From Paracoccus pantotrophus (GTDB lineage Bacteria > Pseudomonadota > Alphaproteobacteria > Rhodobacterales > Rhodobacteraceae), in contig NZ_CP044426.1 in the NCBI RefSeq assembly GCF_008824185.1, forward strand, positions 1-64,000: a stretch of 64,000 bases of DNA. Direction: 5' to 3'. Below, in pieces: positions 52,958 through 62,578 of the stretch (positions are counted from its first letter, which is position 1; the number at the start of each line of letters is the position of its first letter). Below the pieces are notes generated by a model that worked only from the letters and a program-made list of their open reading frames with translations, ran no database searches and was not told the DNA's origin. A program made the position numbers and the translations under genes.

Positions 52958-54054
52958 TGCGCAAGGCCCTGATTCCGGCGCTGCTGGTGCTGGTCGCGCT
53001 TGCCGGCGGCGCGGCCGGTTTCCCGCTGCCCTGGCAGAAACCCCAGGAGGCGACCGCCGCGGCCCCGCGCCCGGTGGCCAGCCTCCTCGTCAGCGATGCC
53101 CAGGCTGCCGGCCATTCCATCCCCGGCGTGATCGCCGCCCGGATCGAGGTCGCCCTGGGCTTCCAGACCCTGGGCCGGGTGACGGCGCGCAATGCCGATG
53201 TCGGCGATGTCGTCCGCCGGGGCGACGTGCTGGCCACGCTCAATCCCGACGACCTGCAGGGCGATGTCCGCGCCGCCCAGGCCGCGGTCGAGGCGGCGCA
53301 GGTAGAGCTGCGCACCGCCCAGGCCACGGCCGAGCGCACGCGGGCCCTGGCCCGGCGCAACGTCGCCTCGACCGCGCAGCTGGAACAGGCCGAACGCGCG
53401 CTGGTCGCGGCGCAGGCCGCCGAGCAGCAGGCGCAATCCGAACTGATCCAGGCCCGCGACGCCGAAGGCTTCGCCGAGATGCGCGCGCCCTTCGACGGGG
53501 TGGTCAGCGCGGTTTTCGTGAATGCCGGCGCCGTGGTCAGCGCCGGAGAGCCGGTGTTGCGGCTGTCCACCCAGGACGGCATCGAGGCGGTGATCGACCT
53601 GCCCGATGTCGTGCTGTCGCGCGTGGGGCAGGGCGATCCCTATGAGGTCTGGACGGAAAACGACCCCGGTCGCATCCTGCCGGCGACGGTCTCGCAGATC
53701 GAACCGGTGGCGGATGCCGCGACCCGGACCCGGCGCATCCATCTGGCGCTTGGCGAGGATGCCGATTTCCGCCTGGGCGCGCTGGTGCGGGCGCGTCCCG
53801 CCGGCGCCGCCGCCGCGCGGCTGGTCCTGCCCCAGGCAGCCATCCTTGAACGCGACGGCGCCGAACATGTCTGGGTGGTCAGCCGCGACGGCGACCAGGG
53901 CACGGTCGCCCTGCGCCGGATCGAGACCCAGGGCCCGCCGATCGGCGGACGCGTCACCGTCGTCTCGGGCCTGGCCCAGGGCGAGGAGGTGGTGATCCGC
54001 GGCATCCATTCCCTGACCGAAGGCCAATCCGTGGGACCAAGCGTGAAACCATGA
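52954..54054 (+). CDS. RND efflux adaptor, second copy
   Basis: A 366-residue adaptor with an N-terminal signal or anchor (ALIPALLVLVALAGGAAGF), lipoyl halves (EVALGFQTLGRVTARNADVG; MRAPFDGVVSAVFVNAGAVV), a coiled hairpin (about 100-160) and C-terminal barrel and membrane-proximal domains. Two overlapping adaptor genes before a single pump are seen in some RND operons and may form a mixed ring. The start is ATG at 52954 (ATGA overlap); ATG at 52957 is also possible. The stop overlaps the pump gene by 4 bases. Confidence 0.92.
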   Translation: MMRKALIPALLVLVALAGGAAGFPLPWQKPQEATAAAPRPVASLLVSDAQAAGHSIPGVIAARIEVALGFQTLGRVTARNADVGDVVRRGDVLATLNPDDLQGDVRAAQAAVEAAQVELRTAQATAERTRALARRNVASTAQLEQAERALVAAQAAEQQAQSELIQARDAEGFAEMRAPFDGVVSAVFVNAGAVVSAGEPVLRLSTQDGIEAVIDLPDVVLSRVGQGDPYEVWTENDPGRILPATVSQIEPVADAATRTRRIHLALGEDADFRLGALVRARPAGAAAARLVLPQAAILERDGAEHVWVVSRDGDQGTVALRRIETQGPPIGGRVTVVSGLAQGEEVVIRGIHSLTEGQSVGPSVKP

Positions 54055-57000
54055 CCAACCGCGGCTTCAACCTGTCCGACTGGGCGCTGCATCACCGTTC
54101 GCTGGTGTGGTTCCTGCTGATCGTCTCGATGGTGGCGGGCACGCTGGGCTATCTGCGCCTCGGCCGCGAGGAGGATCCGAATTTCACCATCAAGATCATG
54201 GTGATCAGCGCCTCGCTGCCCGGCGCCACCATCGAGGACACGCTGGAGCAGGTCACGACGCGGATCGAGACCAAGCTCGAGGAACTGGACGAGCTGAAAT
54301 TCACCCGTTCGGTCACCATGCCGGGGCAGTCGGTGGTCTATCTGGAGCTGGATCCGACCATCCGCGGGCCGCAGGTGCCCGAGGTCTGGAAGCGCGTGCG
54401 CAACATGATGTCGGACATCCGCCCGGAATTCCCGCAGGAGTTCCAGGGCTTCCAGTTCAACGACGATTTCGGCGACGTGTTCGGCAATATCTATGCCTTC
54501 ACCTCGGACGGCTTTACCCAGCGCGAGCTACGCGACCGGGTCGAGGATATCCGCAAGCAGGTCCAGGCCCTGCCGATGGCGGGCAAGACCCTGCTTCTGG
54601 GGGTGCGCAAGGAACGGATATTCCTGGAGTTTTCTTCGGCCCGACTGGCGGCGATGGGGCTGAACCACAACCAGGTGGTGCAGACGCTGGCGCTGCAAAA
54701 CGCCATCTCGCCCTCGGGCATCGTGCAGGCCGGGCCCGAGCAGGTGCTGGTGCGCGTGGGCGGGCAGTTCGACGATGCAGCCGCGATCGCGGCGGTGAAC
54801 CTGCGGGTCGGGGACCGCTTCTTCAACATCGGCGACGTGGCCACCGTGACCCGCGGCTACGAGGATCCGCCGAGCGCGCTGTTTCGCTATAACGGCAAGG
54901 AGGCCATCGGCCTGCAGATCGGTATGCGCGAGGGCGGCAACATCCTGGAATTCGGCCAGGAGGTCGATGCGCTGATGGCTGAGGTGGCCCGCGGCCTGCC
55001 CATCGGCATCGAGATGGCCAAGTTCGCCGACCAGCCGCATGTGGTGGACGAGGCCGTCGGCCATTTCGTCCAGGCCCTGGCCGAGGCGGTGGCCATCGTG
55101 CTGCTGGTCAGCTTCGTCAGCCTGGGCCTGCGCGCCGGCTTCGTGGTGACGCTGACCATTCCGCTGGTGCTGGCGATCACCTTCATCGTGATGGACATCT
55201 ATGGCATCACGCTGCAACGCATCTCGCTCGGGGCGCTGATCATCGCGCTGGGGCTGCTGGTCGACGACGCGATGATCGCCATCGAGACGATGATCTCGCG
55301 GCTGGAGGTCGGCGACAGCCTGGAGCGCGCCGCCAGCCATGCCTGGAGTTCCATCGCCTTCCCGATGCTGACCGGCACGCTGGTCACGGTGGCGGGCTTC
55401 ATTCCCATCGGGCTGAACAGCTCGGCGGCGGGTGAGTTCACCTTTTCGCTGTTCGTGGTGATCGCGGTTTCGCTGATCGTCAGCTGGATCGTCGCCGTGC
55501 TGTTCGCACCGCTTCTGGGCGTCACCCTGCTGCCCGCGACCATGGCGCACAAATCCGAACGGCCGACCTGGCTGCGCCGGCAGTTCCACGGCCTGCTCTT
55601 GTGGGGCATGCGCCACCAATGGCTGACCATCGCCATTACGCTGGCCGTGTTCGCGGTTTCGGTCGTGGGCATGCGCTTCGTCGAGCAGCAGTTCTTCCCG
55701 ACCTCGGACCGGACCGAGATCATCGTGGACGTGACCGAGCGCGCCAATGCCTCGATCGCCAAGACCGATGCCGACATGGCCCGGATCGAGGCGATGCTGG
55801 CCGAGGAGCCGGACGCGCTGTTCTGGACCACCTATGTCGGCCGCGGCGCGCCGCGCTTCATCCTGTCGATGGATGTGCCCACCCCCGGCCCCTATATGGG
55901 CCAGATCGTGATCCAGACCCCGGACCTGGCGGCGCGCGACCGGCTCAAGGCGCGGCTGGTCGAATTCGCCGGGCGCGAGCTGATCGGCACCGACATCTAT
56001 GTCAAGAACCTGGAAATCGGGCCGCCGGTGGGCAAGCCGGTGCAATACCGCGTCTCGTCGCCCGACCCCGAGCAGGCGCGCGACGCGGCGCGCGAACTGG
56101 CCGCGGTGCTGGCGACCGAGCCGCGGCTGCGCGACATCGCGCTGGACTGGAACGAGCCCGCCCGCGTGGTGCGGCTGGAGGTGAACCAGGACCAGGCCCG
56201 CCGGCTGGGCCTGACCAACGAGGACATCTCGGGCGCGCTGTCGGGCACTTTCAGCGGCCGCACGATCACCCAGCTGCGCGACGGGATCTTCCTGATCGAC
56301 GTCGTTGCCCGCGGCTCGCAGGCGGATCGCGAATCGCTCGCCTCGATCCAGAACCTGCAGCTGGCGACGCCGACGGGGATGCCGATCCCGCTCGCCTCGC
56401 TGGCCAAGCTGGAATACGATACCGAGCAACCGCTGATCATGCAGCGCGACGGGTTGCCGACGGTGACGGTCAAGGCCGCCATCGCCAGCAAGGACCAGCC
56501 CGCCACGCTGGTCGAGGCGCTGGCCGAGAGGGTCGCGCGCTTCCAGGCCGGCCTGCCGCCCGGCGTCAAGGTCGTCGTCGGCGGCACGGTCGAGACCTCG
56601 GCCGAGAGCCAAGAGCCCATCGCGGCCGTGGTGCCGATCATGCTGCTGATCATGGCGACGCTGGTCATGGTGCAGATGCAGGGCTTCCGGCTGTCGCTGA
56701 TCGTCTTTGCCGCCGCGCCGCTGGGGCTGATCGGGGTGGTCGCGGCGCTCTTGCCCTTCGGCGTGCCGATGGGCTTCGTCGCCATCCTGGGCATCCTGGC
56801 GCTGATCGGCATCCTGATCCGCAACTCGGTCATCCTGGTGCATGAGATCCAGGAGCTGATCGCGCGCGGCCATGCCAGATGGGACGCGGTCTTCGAGGCA
56901 TCGGACAGCCGCGCCCGCCCGATCCTGCTGACGGCGGCGGCGGCCAGCCTGGCGCTGATCCCGATCTCGCGGCAGGTGTTCTGGGGGCCGATGGCCTTTG

Positions 57001-57146
57001 CCATGATGGGGGGTATCATCGCCGGCACGCTGGTCACGCTGATCTTCGTCCCGGCGCTTTACTGCGCCGTGTTCCGGGTCCGCCCGCCCCAGGGCGACCC
57101 GATGCCCGACCCCGAGGACCGCGCCCGCGCCGCCGCGCAGGAATAA
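54051..57146 (+). CDS. RND-family efflux pump permease
   Basis: A 1031-residue proton-driven efflux pump of the HAE-type RND superfamily (AcrB/VexF-like). It has 12 hydrophobic segments in two repeats. The paired Asp of membrane helix 4 is present in GLLVDDAMIAIETM near residue 403. Other landmarks are VTTRIETKLEELDELKF, QAGPEQVLVRVGGQF and, in the second half, IGILIRNSVILVHEIQEL. Substrate cannot be told. The tripartite system needs an outer-membrane channel that is not in the window. The start is ATG at 54051. Confidence 0.96.
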   Translation: MTNRGFNLSDWALHHRSLVWFLLIVSMVAGTLGYLRLGREEDPNFTIKIMVISASLPGATIEDTLEQVTTRIETKLEELDELKFTRSVTMPGQSVVYLELDPTIRGPQVPEVWKRVRNMMSDIRPEFPQEFQGFQFNDDFGDVFGNIYAFTSDGFTQRELRDRVEDIRKQVQALPMAGKTLLLGVRKERIFLEFSSARLAAMGLNHNQVVQTLALQNAISPSGIVQAGPEQVLVRVGGQFDDAAAIAAVNLRVGDRFFNIGDVATVTRGYEDPPSALFRYNGKEAIGLQIGMREGGNILEFGQEVDALMAEVARGLPIGIEMAKFADQPHVVDEAVGHFVQALAEAVAIVLLVSFVSLGLRAGFVVTLTIPLVLAITFIVMDIYGITLQRISLGALIIALGLLVDDAMIAIETMISRLEVGDSLERAASHAWSSIAFPMLTGTLVTVAGFIPIGLNSSAAGEFTFSLFVVIAVSLIVSWIVAVLFAPLLGVTLLPATMAHKSERPTWLRRQFHGLLLWGMRHQWLTIAITLAVFAVSVVGMRFVEQQFFPTSDRTEIIVDVTERANASIAKTDADMARIEAMLAEEPDALFWTTYVGRGAPRFILSMDVPTPGPYMGQIVIQTPDLAARDRLKARLVEFAGRELIGTDIYVKNLEIGPPVGKPVQYRVSSPDPEQARDAARELAAVLATEPRLRDIALDWNEPARVVRLEVNQDQARRLGLTNEDISGALSGTFSGRTITQLRDGIFLIDVVARGSQADRESLASIQNLQLATPTGMPIPLASLAKLEYDTEQPLIMQRDGLPTVTVKAAIASKDQPATLVEALAERVARFQAGLPPGVKVVVGGTVETSAESQEPIAAVVPIMLLIMATLVMVQMQGFRLSLIVFAAAPLGLIGVVAALLPFGVPMGFVAILGILALIGILIRNSVILVHEIQELIARGHARWDAVFEASDSRARPILLTAAAASLALIPISRQVFWGPMAFAMMGGIIAGTLVTLIFVPALYCAVFRVRPPQGDPMPDPEDRARAAAQE

Positions 57147-57211
57147 GACCCCAAGGGCGAAGGCGTGCCCGCCGTGCCGCCGGTGGCATCGCTTGCGGAC
57201 TTGCGCCCCGC

Positions 57212-59245
57212 TCAGCCCTCGGGGCCGGCGGCGATCTCGGCTGCGAAGGCGGGGCCGAAACGCTCCAGCCGCGCCGCGTCCAGATAGCGCGACAGGTCGC
57301 GCGGCCGCTCCTCGGCGATGCGGCGCAGGGCGGAATTGCCGACCGAGAGCGGCTTTTCCGTGCCGTCCTCGCCGCGCATCAGCCGGGCCTGCGCCTCGGC
57401 CAGCCGGTCGAACAGATCGGCCGAGGCCCGGCCGGCCAGCGCCCGGCGCGCCGGATGCATCGGCGCCACCTCGCCGGCGATGACGCGCAGGAATTCCTCG
57501 CCGTAGCTTTCCAGCTTCTTGGCGCCGACGCCGTTCACGCGGGCCATCTCGTCCAGCGTTTGCGGGCGGCTTTGCGCCATCTCGATCAGGGTGCGGTCGG
57601 GAAAGATGACATAGGCCGGCACCCGCGCCGCCTCGGCCAGTGCGCGGCGCTTGGCCTTGAGCGCGGAAAGCAGCGGCGCGTCCTCCTCGTCGACCTGTGT
57701 GCGCACCACCACGGCGGGGCGGGCGCGGGTCATGGCATCGCGGCGCAGGGTGATCCGCTCCTCGCCGCGCAGCACCGGATGGGCGGCGGCGGTGATGGCC
57801 AGGCCGCCATGGCGTTCCGGGTCGGGGCGGATCAGGTCGCGGCCCAGCATCTGCCGGATCACCGCCTGCCATTGCGCCTTGGACAGGTCGCGGCCGCAGC
57901 CGAAGGTCGGCAGCCGGTCATGGCCGCGTTGGCGGATGCGGTCGGTCATGGTGCCGGTCAGCACGTCGATGACATGGCCGGCGCCATAGGTCTGGCCGGT
58001 GCGCAGCACCGCCGACAGCACCTTCTGCGCCGCCTCGGTCGCGTCGAAGCATTCGGGCGGGTTGTCGCAGATGTCGCAATTGCCGCAGGGCGCGGCCTTT
58101 TCGCCGAAATAGCCCAGCAGGGCGACGCGGCGGCAGGCGGTGGCCTCGGCCAGGCCCAGCAGCGCGTTCAGCCGGGCATGGTCGGCGGCCTTGCGCTCGG
58201 GCGGGGCCAGCCCCTCGTCGATCTGGCCGCGGCGCAGGCGGATGTCGTCGGGACCGTAAAGCGTCAGCGTCTCGGCCGGGGCGCCGTCGCGCCCGCCGCG
58301 GCCGATTTCCTGGTAATAGGCCTCGATGGATTTCGGCAGGTCGGCATGGGCGACCCAGCGGATGTCCGGCTTGTCGATGCCCATGCCGAAGGCCACGGTC
58401 GCGACCACGATCAGCCCGTCCTCGCGCTGGAAGCGCGCCTCGACCTCGCGGCGCAGGTCGGGCTCCATGCCGCCGTGATAGGCGACGGCGGCAAGGCCGG
58501 CCTCGTTCAGCGCGCCGGCCAGCGTCTCGGTCTTGGCGCGGGTGCCGCAATAGACGATGCCCGACTGGCCGCGGCGCGCGGCGGCGAAGTCGAGGATCTG
58601 CCGGCGCGGCCCGTCCTTGGGCTGGAAGGCCAGGTGGATGTTCGGCCGGTCGAAGCCACGCAGGAAGATCTGCGGCTGCGCGCCGTCGAACAGGCGCTTG
58701 ACGATTTCCTCGCGCGTTTCGGCATCGGCGGTGGCGGTAAAGGCGGCCAGCGGCACCGACAGCGCCCGGCGCAATTCGCCCACGCGCAGGTAGTCGGGGC
58801 GGAAATCATGGCCCCATTGGCTGACGCAATGCGCCTCGTCCACGGCGATGGCCTGCACGCCGGCGCGGCGCAGCATGGGAATGGTCGCGCCCGAGGCCAG
58901 CCGTTCGGGCGCCATATACAAAAGCCGCAATTCGCGGGCATTGAGGGCCCGCAGAACCTCGGTGTTTTCCTCGTCCGAATTGCCGCTGGTCAGGGCGGCG
59001 GCGGCGACGCCCGCCTCGGTCAGCGCCCGGACCTGGTCGCGCATCAGGGCGATCAGCGGCGAGATCACCACCGTCAGCCCGTCCCGCATCAGCGCCGGCA
59101 GCTGGTAGCACAGCGACTTGCCCCCGCCGGTCGGCATGATCGCCAGCACGTCGCGGCCGGCAGCGACGGCATCGACGATCTCTTCCTGCCCCGGCCGGAA
59201 GGCGTCGAAGCCGAAGACCTGCCGCAGAAGGGGCGCGGCCGACAT
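57212..59245 (-). CDS. recQ: ATP-dependent DNA helicase RecQ
   Basis: A 677-residue 3'-5' helicase for replication-fork and recombination repair. Walker A is PTGGGKS (38-44), the DEAH box is VDEAHCVSQWGHDFRPDYL, motif IV-VI region includes QEIGRGGRDGAPAE, and the Zn site uses the cysteines of CRRVALLGYF and PCGNCDICDN. The RQC winged helix and an HRDC domain (QTLDEMARVNGVGAKKLESY) complete the canonical layout. The start is ATG at 59245, directly at the yggT stop. Confidence 0.97.
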   Translation of the reverse strand: MSAAPLLRQVFGFDAFRPGQEEIVDAVAAGRDVLAIMPTGGGKSLCYQLPALMRDGLTVVISPLIALMRDQVRALTEAGVAAAALTSGNSDEENTEVLRALNARELRLLYMAPERLASGATIPMLRRAGVQAIAVDEAHCVSQWGHDFRPDYLRVGELRRALSVPLAAFTATADAETREEIVKRLFDGAQPQIFLRGFDRPNIHLAFQPKDGPRRQILDFAAARRGQSGIVYCGTRAKTETLAGALNEAGLAAVAYHGGMEPDLRREVEARFQREDGLIVVATVAFGMGIDKPDIRWVAHADLPKSIEAYYQEIGRGGRDGAPAETLTLYGPDDIRLRRGQIDEGLAPPERKAADHARLNALLGLAEATACRRVALLGYFGEKAAPCGNCDICDNPPECFDATEAAQKVLSAVLRTGQTYGAGHVIDVLTGTMTDRIRQRGHDRLPTFGCGRDLSKAQWQAVIRQMLGRDLIRPDPERHGGLAITAAAHPVLRGEERITLRRDAMTRARPAVVVRTQVDEEDAPLLSALKAKRRALAEAARVPAYVIFPDRTLIEMAQSRPQTLDEMARVNGVGAKKLESYGEEFLRVIAGEVAPMHPARRALAGRASADLFDRLAEAQARLMRGEDGTEKPLSVGNSALRRIAEERPRDLSRYLDAARLERFGPAFAAEIAAGPEG

Positions 59246-59539
59246 CTAGAAGCCGTAGAACCAGGCCGCGTTATTGGCGAGCGCGCGCTGCAGGATGATG
59301 ATGCCGATGAAGACCACCAGCGGCGCCAGGTCCAGCCCGCCCGTATTCGGCAGGATCGAGCGGACGGGGCCGTAGATCGGCTCCAGCAGGCGGTTGAGCC
59401 CGTTCCAGACCTGCCAGATCAGCGGCTGGCGCAGGTTCAGCACCTGGAAGTTGATCAGCCATGACATGATGATATGGGCGATCATCACGAACCAGACCAC
59501 GTCGAGTATCAGCATCAAGGCTTCGTAGAGCGTGCCCAT
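59246..59539 (-). CDS. YggT-family membrane protein
   Basis: A 97-residue protein with two hydrophobic segments (ALMLILDVVWFVMIAHIIMS; LAPLVVFIGIIILQRAL) separated by the family motif NPLLEPIYGPVRSILP-type sequence (GLNRLLEPIYGPVRSILPN). YggT proteins are linked to osmotic shock or cell-division membrane roles in some bacteria. The start is ATG at 59539 (MGTLYEALML); an upstream in-frame extension of 22 residues is not needed. Its stop touches the recQ start codon. Confidence 0.92.
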   Translation of the reverse strand: MGTLYEALMLILDVVWFVMIAHIIMSWLINFQVLNLRQPLIWQVWNGLNRLLEPIYGPVRSILPNTGGLDLAPLVVFIGIIILQRALANNAAWFYGF

Positions 59540-59685
59540 TCCATCCCCTTCCGGCTGTTCCCCGGACAGGTAAGGCAGGCATCCGCATTGCGCAAGGCGC
59601 AGCATCGCCGCCGCAGCGTTCCGATTGACGCGTCCCGGTGCCGCGGCTAGCCCCGCAGCCGTCCGCCAGGCAGAAGAGGTCGCCG

Positions 59686-60258
59686 ATGTATCCCATGCTC
59701 CGCTTTGCCAAGGAGATGCTGAAGTTCCGCAAAAGCGCCCGGATCGGAGTGCTGGACGCGCATGTCTCGACCCATCGCTGCTGGCCCTGGGATCTGGACC
59801 CCTGGATCGAGCTGAACAACGGCCGCACCCTGACGCTTTACGACCTGGGGCGGCTGCCCATGGCGGTGCGCACCGGCATCATCGGCACGATGCGGGAAAA
59901 CGGCTGGGGCATCACCGTGGCCGGAAACACGGTGCGCTATCGGCGGCGAATCAAGGGGTTCCAGCGTTTCACCATGATCTCGCGCACGCTGGGCTGGGAC
60001 GAACGCTTCCTTTACATGGAGCAAAGCATGTGGCGGCGGGGTGAGTGCTGCAACCACATGCTGCTGCGCGGCGCCATCACCTCGGACCAGGGCATCGTGG
60101 CGCCGGCGCGGCTGATGCAGGCGGCGGGGCGCGATCCGGTCAGCCCGGACCTGCCGGGCTGGGTGCAGGCCTGGATCGCGGCGGATGCCCAGCGGCCCTG
60201 GCCGCCGGTGCTGCCGCCGATTGCCCCCGCCGACCGGAATGCCGACTTGCCAGCCTGA
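59686..60258 (+). CDS. Acyl-CoA thioesterase-like protein (4HBT_2 type)
   Basis: A 190-residue hot-dog-fold protein. DAHVSTHRCWPWDLDPWIEL with the NNGRTLTLYDLGR segment recalls the THEM6/FcbC-like thioesterase group, followed by FQRFTMISRTLGWDERFLYM. The catalytic Asp or Asn cannot be pinned with certainty. The start is ATG at 59686 (MYPMLRFAKEM) with AAGAGG upstream. Divergent from yggT. Substrate unknown. Confidence 0.8.
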   Translation: MYPMLRFAKEMLKFRKSARIGVLDAHVSTHRCWPWDLDPWIELNNGRTLTLYDLGRLPMAVRTGIIGTMRENGWGITVAGNTVRYRRRIKGFQRFTMISRTLGWDERFLYMEQSMWRRGECCNHMLLRGAITSDQGIVAPARLMQAAGRDPVSPDLPGWVQAWIAADAQRPWPPVLPPIAPADRNADLPA

Positions 60259-60335
60259 CCGCGCTGGGGCCTTATGCGCCCCGAAAGGCGGAACACAGGG
60301 TGCGCTTCAGCGCACCCCAAGGGCGGGGAACCATC

Positions 60336-61694
60336 ATGGAACGCAGACGCATCTGGGGCTGGTGGTTCTTCGACTGGGCCAGCCAGCCCTTTGCGACGCT
60401 GCTGATGACCTTCATCTTCCCGGTCTATTACGCCGAGATCGCCCGCCGGCACTATGTCGCGCAGGGCATGACGCCCGAGGCGGCGGGGGCGGCGGCGCAG
60501 TCGCTCTGGGGCTATGGCCTGGGCATCTGCGGCGTCATCATCGCGGTTCTGGCCCCGGTGCTGGGCGCCATCGCCGACAATACCGGGCGGCGGCTGGTCT
60601 GGGTCTGGATCTTTTCCGCCTTCTACATGGCGGGCGCCTGGGGGCTGTGGTTCCTGATGCCCGGCCAGCCGAACCTGCATCTGGCCATCGTCAGCTTCGG
60701 CATCGGGCTGATCGGCATGGAATTCGCCACCATCTTCACCAATGCCCTGCTGCCCGGGCTGGCGCCGCATGACGAGATCGGCCGCATCTCGGGCTCGGGC
60801 TTCGCCTTCGGCTATCTGGGCGGCGTCATCGCGCTGGCCGCGGTGCTGCTGCTTCTGGCCGAGAACGCGCAGACCGGCCGCACCATGCTGGGCATCCCGC
60901 CGGTGCTGGGCCTTGACCCGGCACTGCGCGAGGGCACGCGGGCGGTGGGGCCGTTCACGGCGCTGTGGTATCTGGTCTTCATGATCCCCTTCGCGCTTTG
61001 GGTGCCCGAGGCGCCGGGGCCGCGCCGCCCCCTGCGCCTGGGCGCGGCCATGGCTGAACTGGGCCGGCTGCTTGCCAGCCTGCGGCACCGGCATTCGCTG
61101 GCGGCCTGGCTGGCCTCGTCCATGTTCTCGCGCGATGCGCTGAACGCGCTTTACGCCTTCGGCGGGGTCTATGCCGGCACGGTGCTGGGCTGGCCGGTGT
61201 TCCTGGCCGGGGTCTTTGGCGTGGTCAGCGCCGTCTCGGCCGCCGTGATCAGCTGGATCGGCGGCCGCGCCGACCGGCGCTGGGGGCCCAAGCCGGTGAT
61301 CGTCGCCTGCACGCTGGTCCTGATCGCGGTCTGCATCCTGCTGACCGGCATGAGCCGCCAGCAGGTGCTGGGCCTGGCGCTGGCCGAGGGCTCGCGCCTG
61401 CCCGATGCGCTGTTCTTCCTCTGCGGCGCGCTGATCGGCGGCGCGGGGGGCGCGCTGCAATCGGCCAGCCGCACGATGATGGTGCGCCACACCACGCCGG
61501 AACGGGCCACCGAGGCTTTCGGGCTTTACGCGCTGTCGGGCAAGGCGACGGCTTTCCTGGCCCCCCTGCTGATCGCCACGGTGACGGATGTGACCGGAAG
61601 CCAACGGCTCGGCATCTCTCCGCTCATCGTGATGTTCCTTCTGGCGCTGGTTCTGCTAGTTTGGGTCAAAGCAAAAGGAGAGGGCGCGCAGTGA
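60336..61694 (+). CDS. MFS transporter, UMF1/Atg22-like
   Basis: A 452-residue membrane transporter with about 12 helices. The N-terminal RRIWGWWFFDWASQPFATL is the hallmark of the UMF1/Atg22 group; NALLPGLAPHDEIGRISGSG and FGFGYLGGVIAL-type sequence (FAFGYLGGVIALAAVLLLL) follow. Substrate unknown; relatives have been linked to amino-acid or glycerol transport. The start is ATG at 60336 after GGGCGGGGAA. The stop overlaps mepA by 4 bases (GTGA). Confidence 0.93.
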   Translation: MERRRIWGWWFFDWASQPFATLLMTFIFPVYYAEIARRHYVAQGMTPEAAGAAAQSLWGYGLGICGVIIAVLAPVLGAIADNTGRRLVWVWIFSAFYMAGAWGLWFLMPGQPNLHLAIVSFGIGLIGMEFATIFTNALLPGLAPHDEIGRISGSGFAFGYLGGVIALAAVLLLLAENAQTGRTMLGIPPVLGLDPALREGTRAVGPFTALWYLVFMIPFALWVPEAPGPRRPLRLGAAMAELGRLLASLRHRHSLAAWLASSMFSRDALNALYAFGGVYAGTVLGWPVFLAGVFGVVSAVSAAVISWIGGRADRRWGPKPVIVACTLVLIAVCILLTGMSRQQVLGLALAEGSRLPDALFFLCGALIGGAGGALQSASRTMMVRHTTPERATEAFGLYALSGKATAFLAPLLIATVTDVTGSQRLGISPLIVMFLLALVLLVWVKAKGEGAQ

Positions 61695-62578
61695 TCGGCA
61701 AAGCAGTGATCCGCAAATTCCTGACCGCCGCCGTGCTGGCGCTGACCGGGCTCGGCATGGCGCAACCGGCAACGGCCGACCCGCTGGCCCGCAGCGTCTT
61801 CGGTGCCGTCCCCGGCCCGACCGGGGGCGCCCCGGTCTCGATCGGGTTCTATTCCAAGGGCTGCGTCTCGGGCGCCATGCAATTGCCCGAATCCGGCCCG
61901 ACCTGGCAGGCGATGCGCCTGTCGCGGAATCGCAACTGGGGTCATCCCGAGCTGGTCAGCTTCCTGATCGGCCTGTCGCAGGCGGCGCGCCAGGTCGGCT
62001 GGCAGGGGCTGTACATCGGCGACATGGGCCAGCCGCGCGGCGGGCCGATGACCTCGGGCCATGCCAGCCACCAGTCGGGGCTCGATGCCGACATCTGGAT
62101 GCTGCCGCCGCAAAGCCTGCGCCTGACTGCCGCGCAACGCGAGAAGATCTCGTCGCAATCGGTGGTGAACAAGGCCGGCACCGCGCCCTCGGGCCTGTGG
62201 AGCGGCGGGCACATGGCGATCATGCGCGCCGCCGCCCGCGACCCGCGGGTCGAGCGCATCTTCGTCGATCCCGTCGCCAAGCTGGCGATGTGCCAGGCCG
62301 AGACCGGCGACCGCAGCTATCTGCGCAAGATCCGGCCGCTGGGCGGCCACGACTATCACTTCCACGTCCGCCTGGCCTGCCCGGCGGGCTCGGTCTGCCA
62401 GCAGCAGGACGCGCCGCCGCCCGGCGACGGCTGCGCCGAGGCGGCGGAATGGATCAAGAACCGCATCGACCCCAGCCGGGTCAAGCCGGTGCCGCCCGAT
62501 CCCAACTATCGCCACCCCCGCAGCTTCCGGCTGAGCGAGATGCCCCGTCAATGCCAGGTCGTCGCCACCGCCCGCTAA
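61691..62578 (+). CDS. mepA: Penicillin-insensitive murein endopeptidase MepA
   Basis: A 295-residue periplasmic LAS metallopeptidase that cuts peptidoglycan cross-links. Signal peptide (KFLTAAVLALTGLGMAQPATA), zinc ligands in SGHASHQSGLDADIWML and GGHDYHFHVRLACP, and the conserved cysteines KGCVSGA near the N-terminus and LACPAGSVC. The start is GTG at 61691, coupled to the MFS gene by a 4-base overlap; its last 28 bases are shared with the next gene. Confidence 0.95.
   Translation: MIGKAVIRKFLTAAVLALTGLGMAQPATADPLARSVFGAVPGPTGGAPVSIGFYSKGCVSGAMQLPESGPTWQAMRLSRNRNWGHPELVSFLIGLSQAARQVGWQGLYIGDMGQPRGGPMTSGHASHQSGLDADIWMLPPQSLRLTAAQREKISSQSVVNKAGTAPSGLWSGGHMAIMRAAARDPRVERIFVDPVAKLAMCQAETGDRSYLRKIRPLGGHDYHFHVRLACPAGSVCQQQDAPPPGDGCAEAAEWIKNRIDPSRVKPVPPDPNYRHPRSFRLSEMPRQCQVVATAR

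Noticed and set aside
54528..57872. A 1114-codon leftward ORF opposite the RND pump
   Set aside because: Shadow of the pump and recQ reading frames, with His/Asp/Arg-rich low complexity and no motifs.
56879..59464. An 861-codon rightward ORF opposite recQ
   Set aside because: Low-complexity antisense of recQ, which has full helicase motifs on the other strand.
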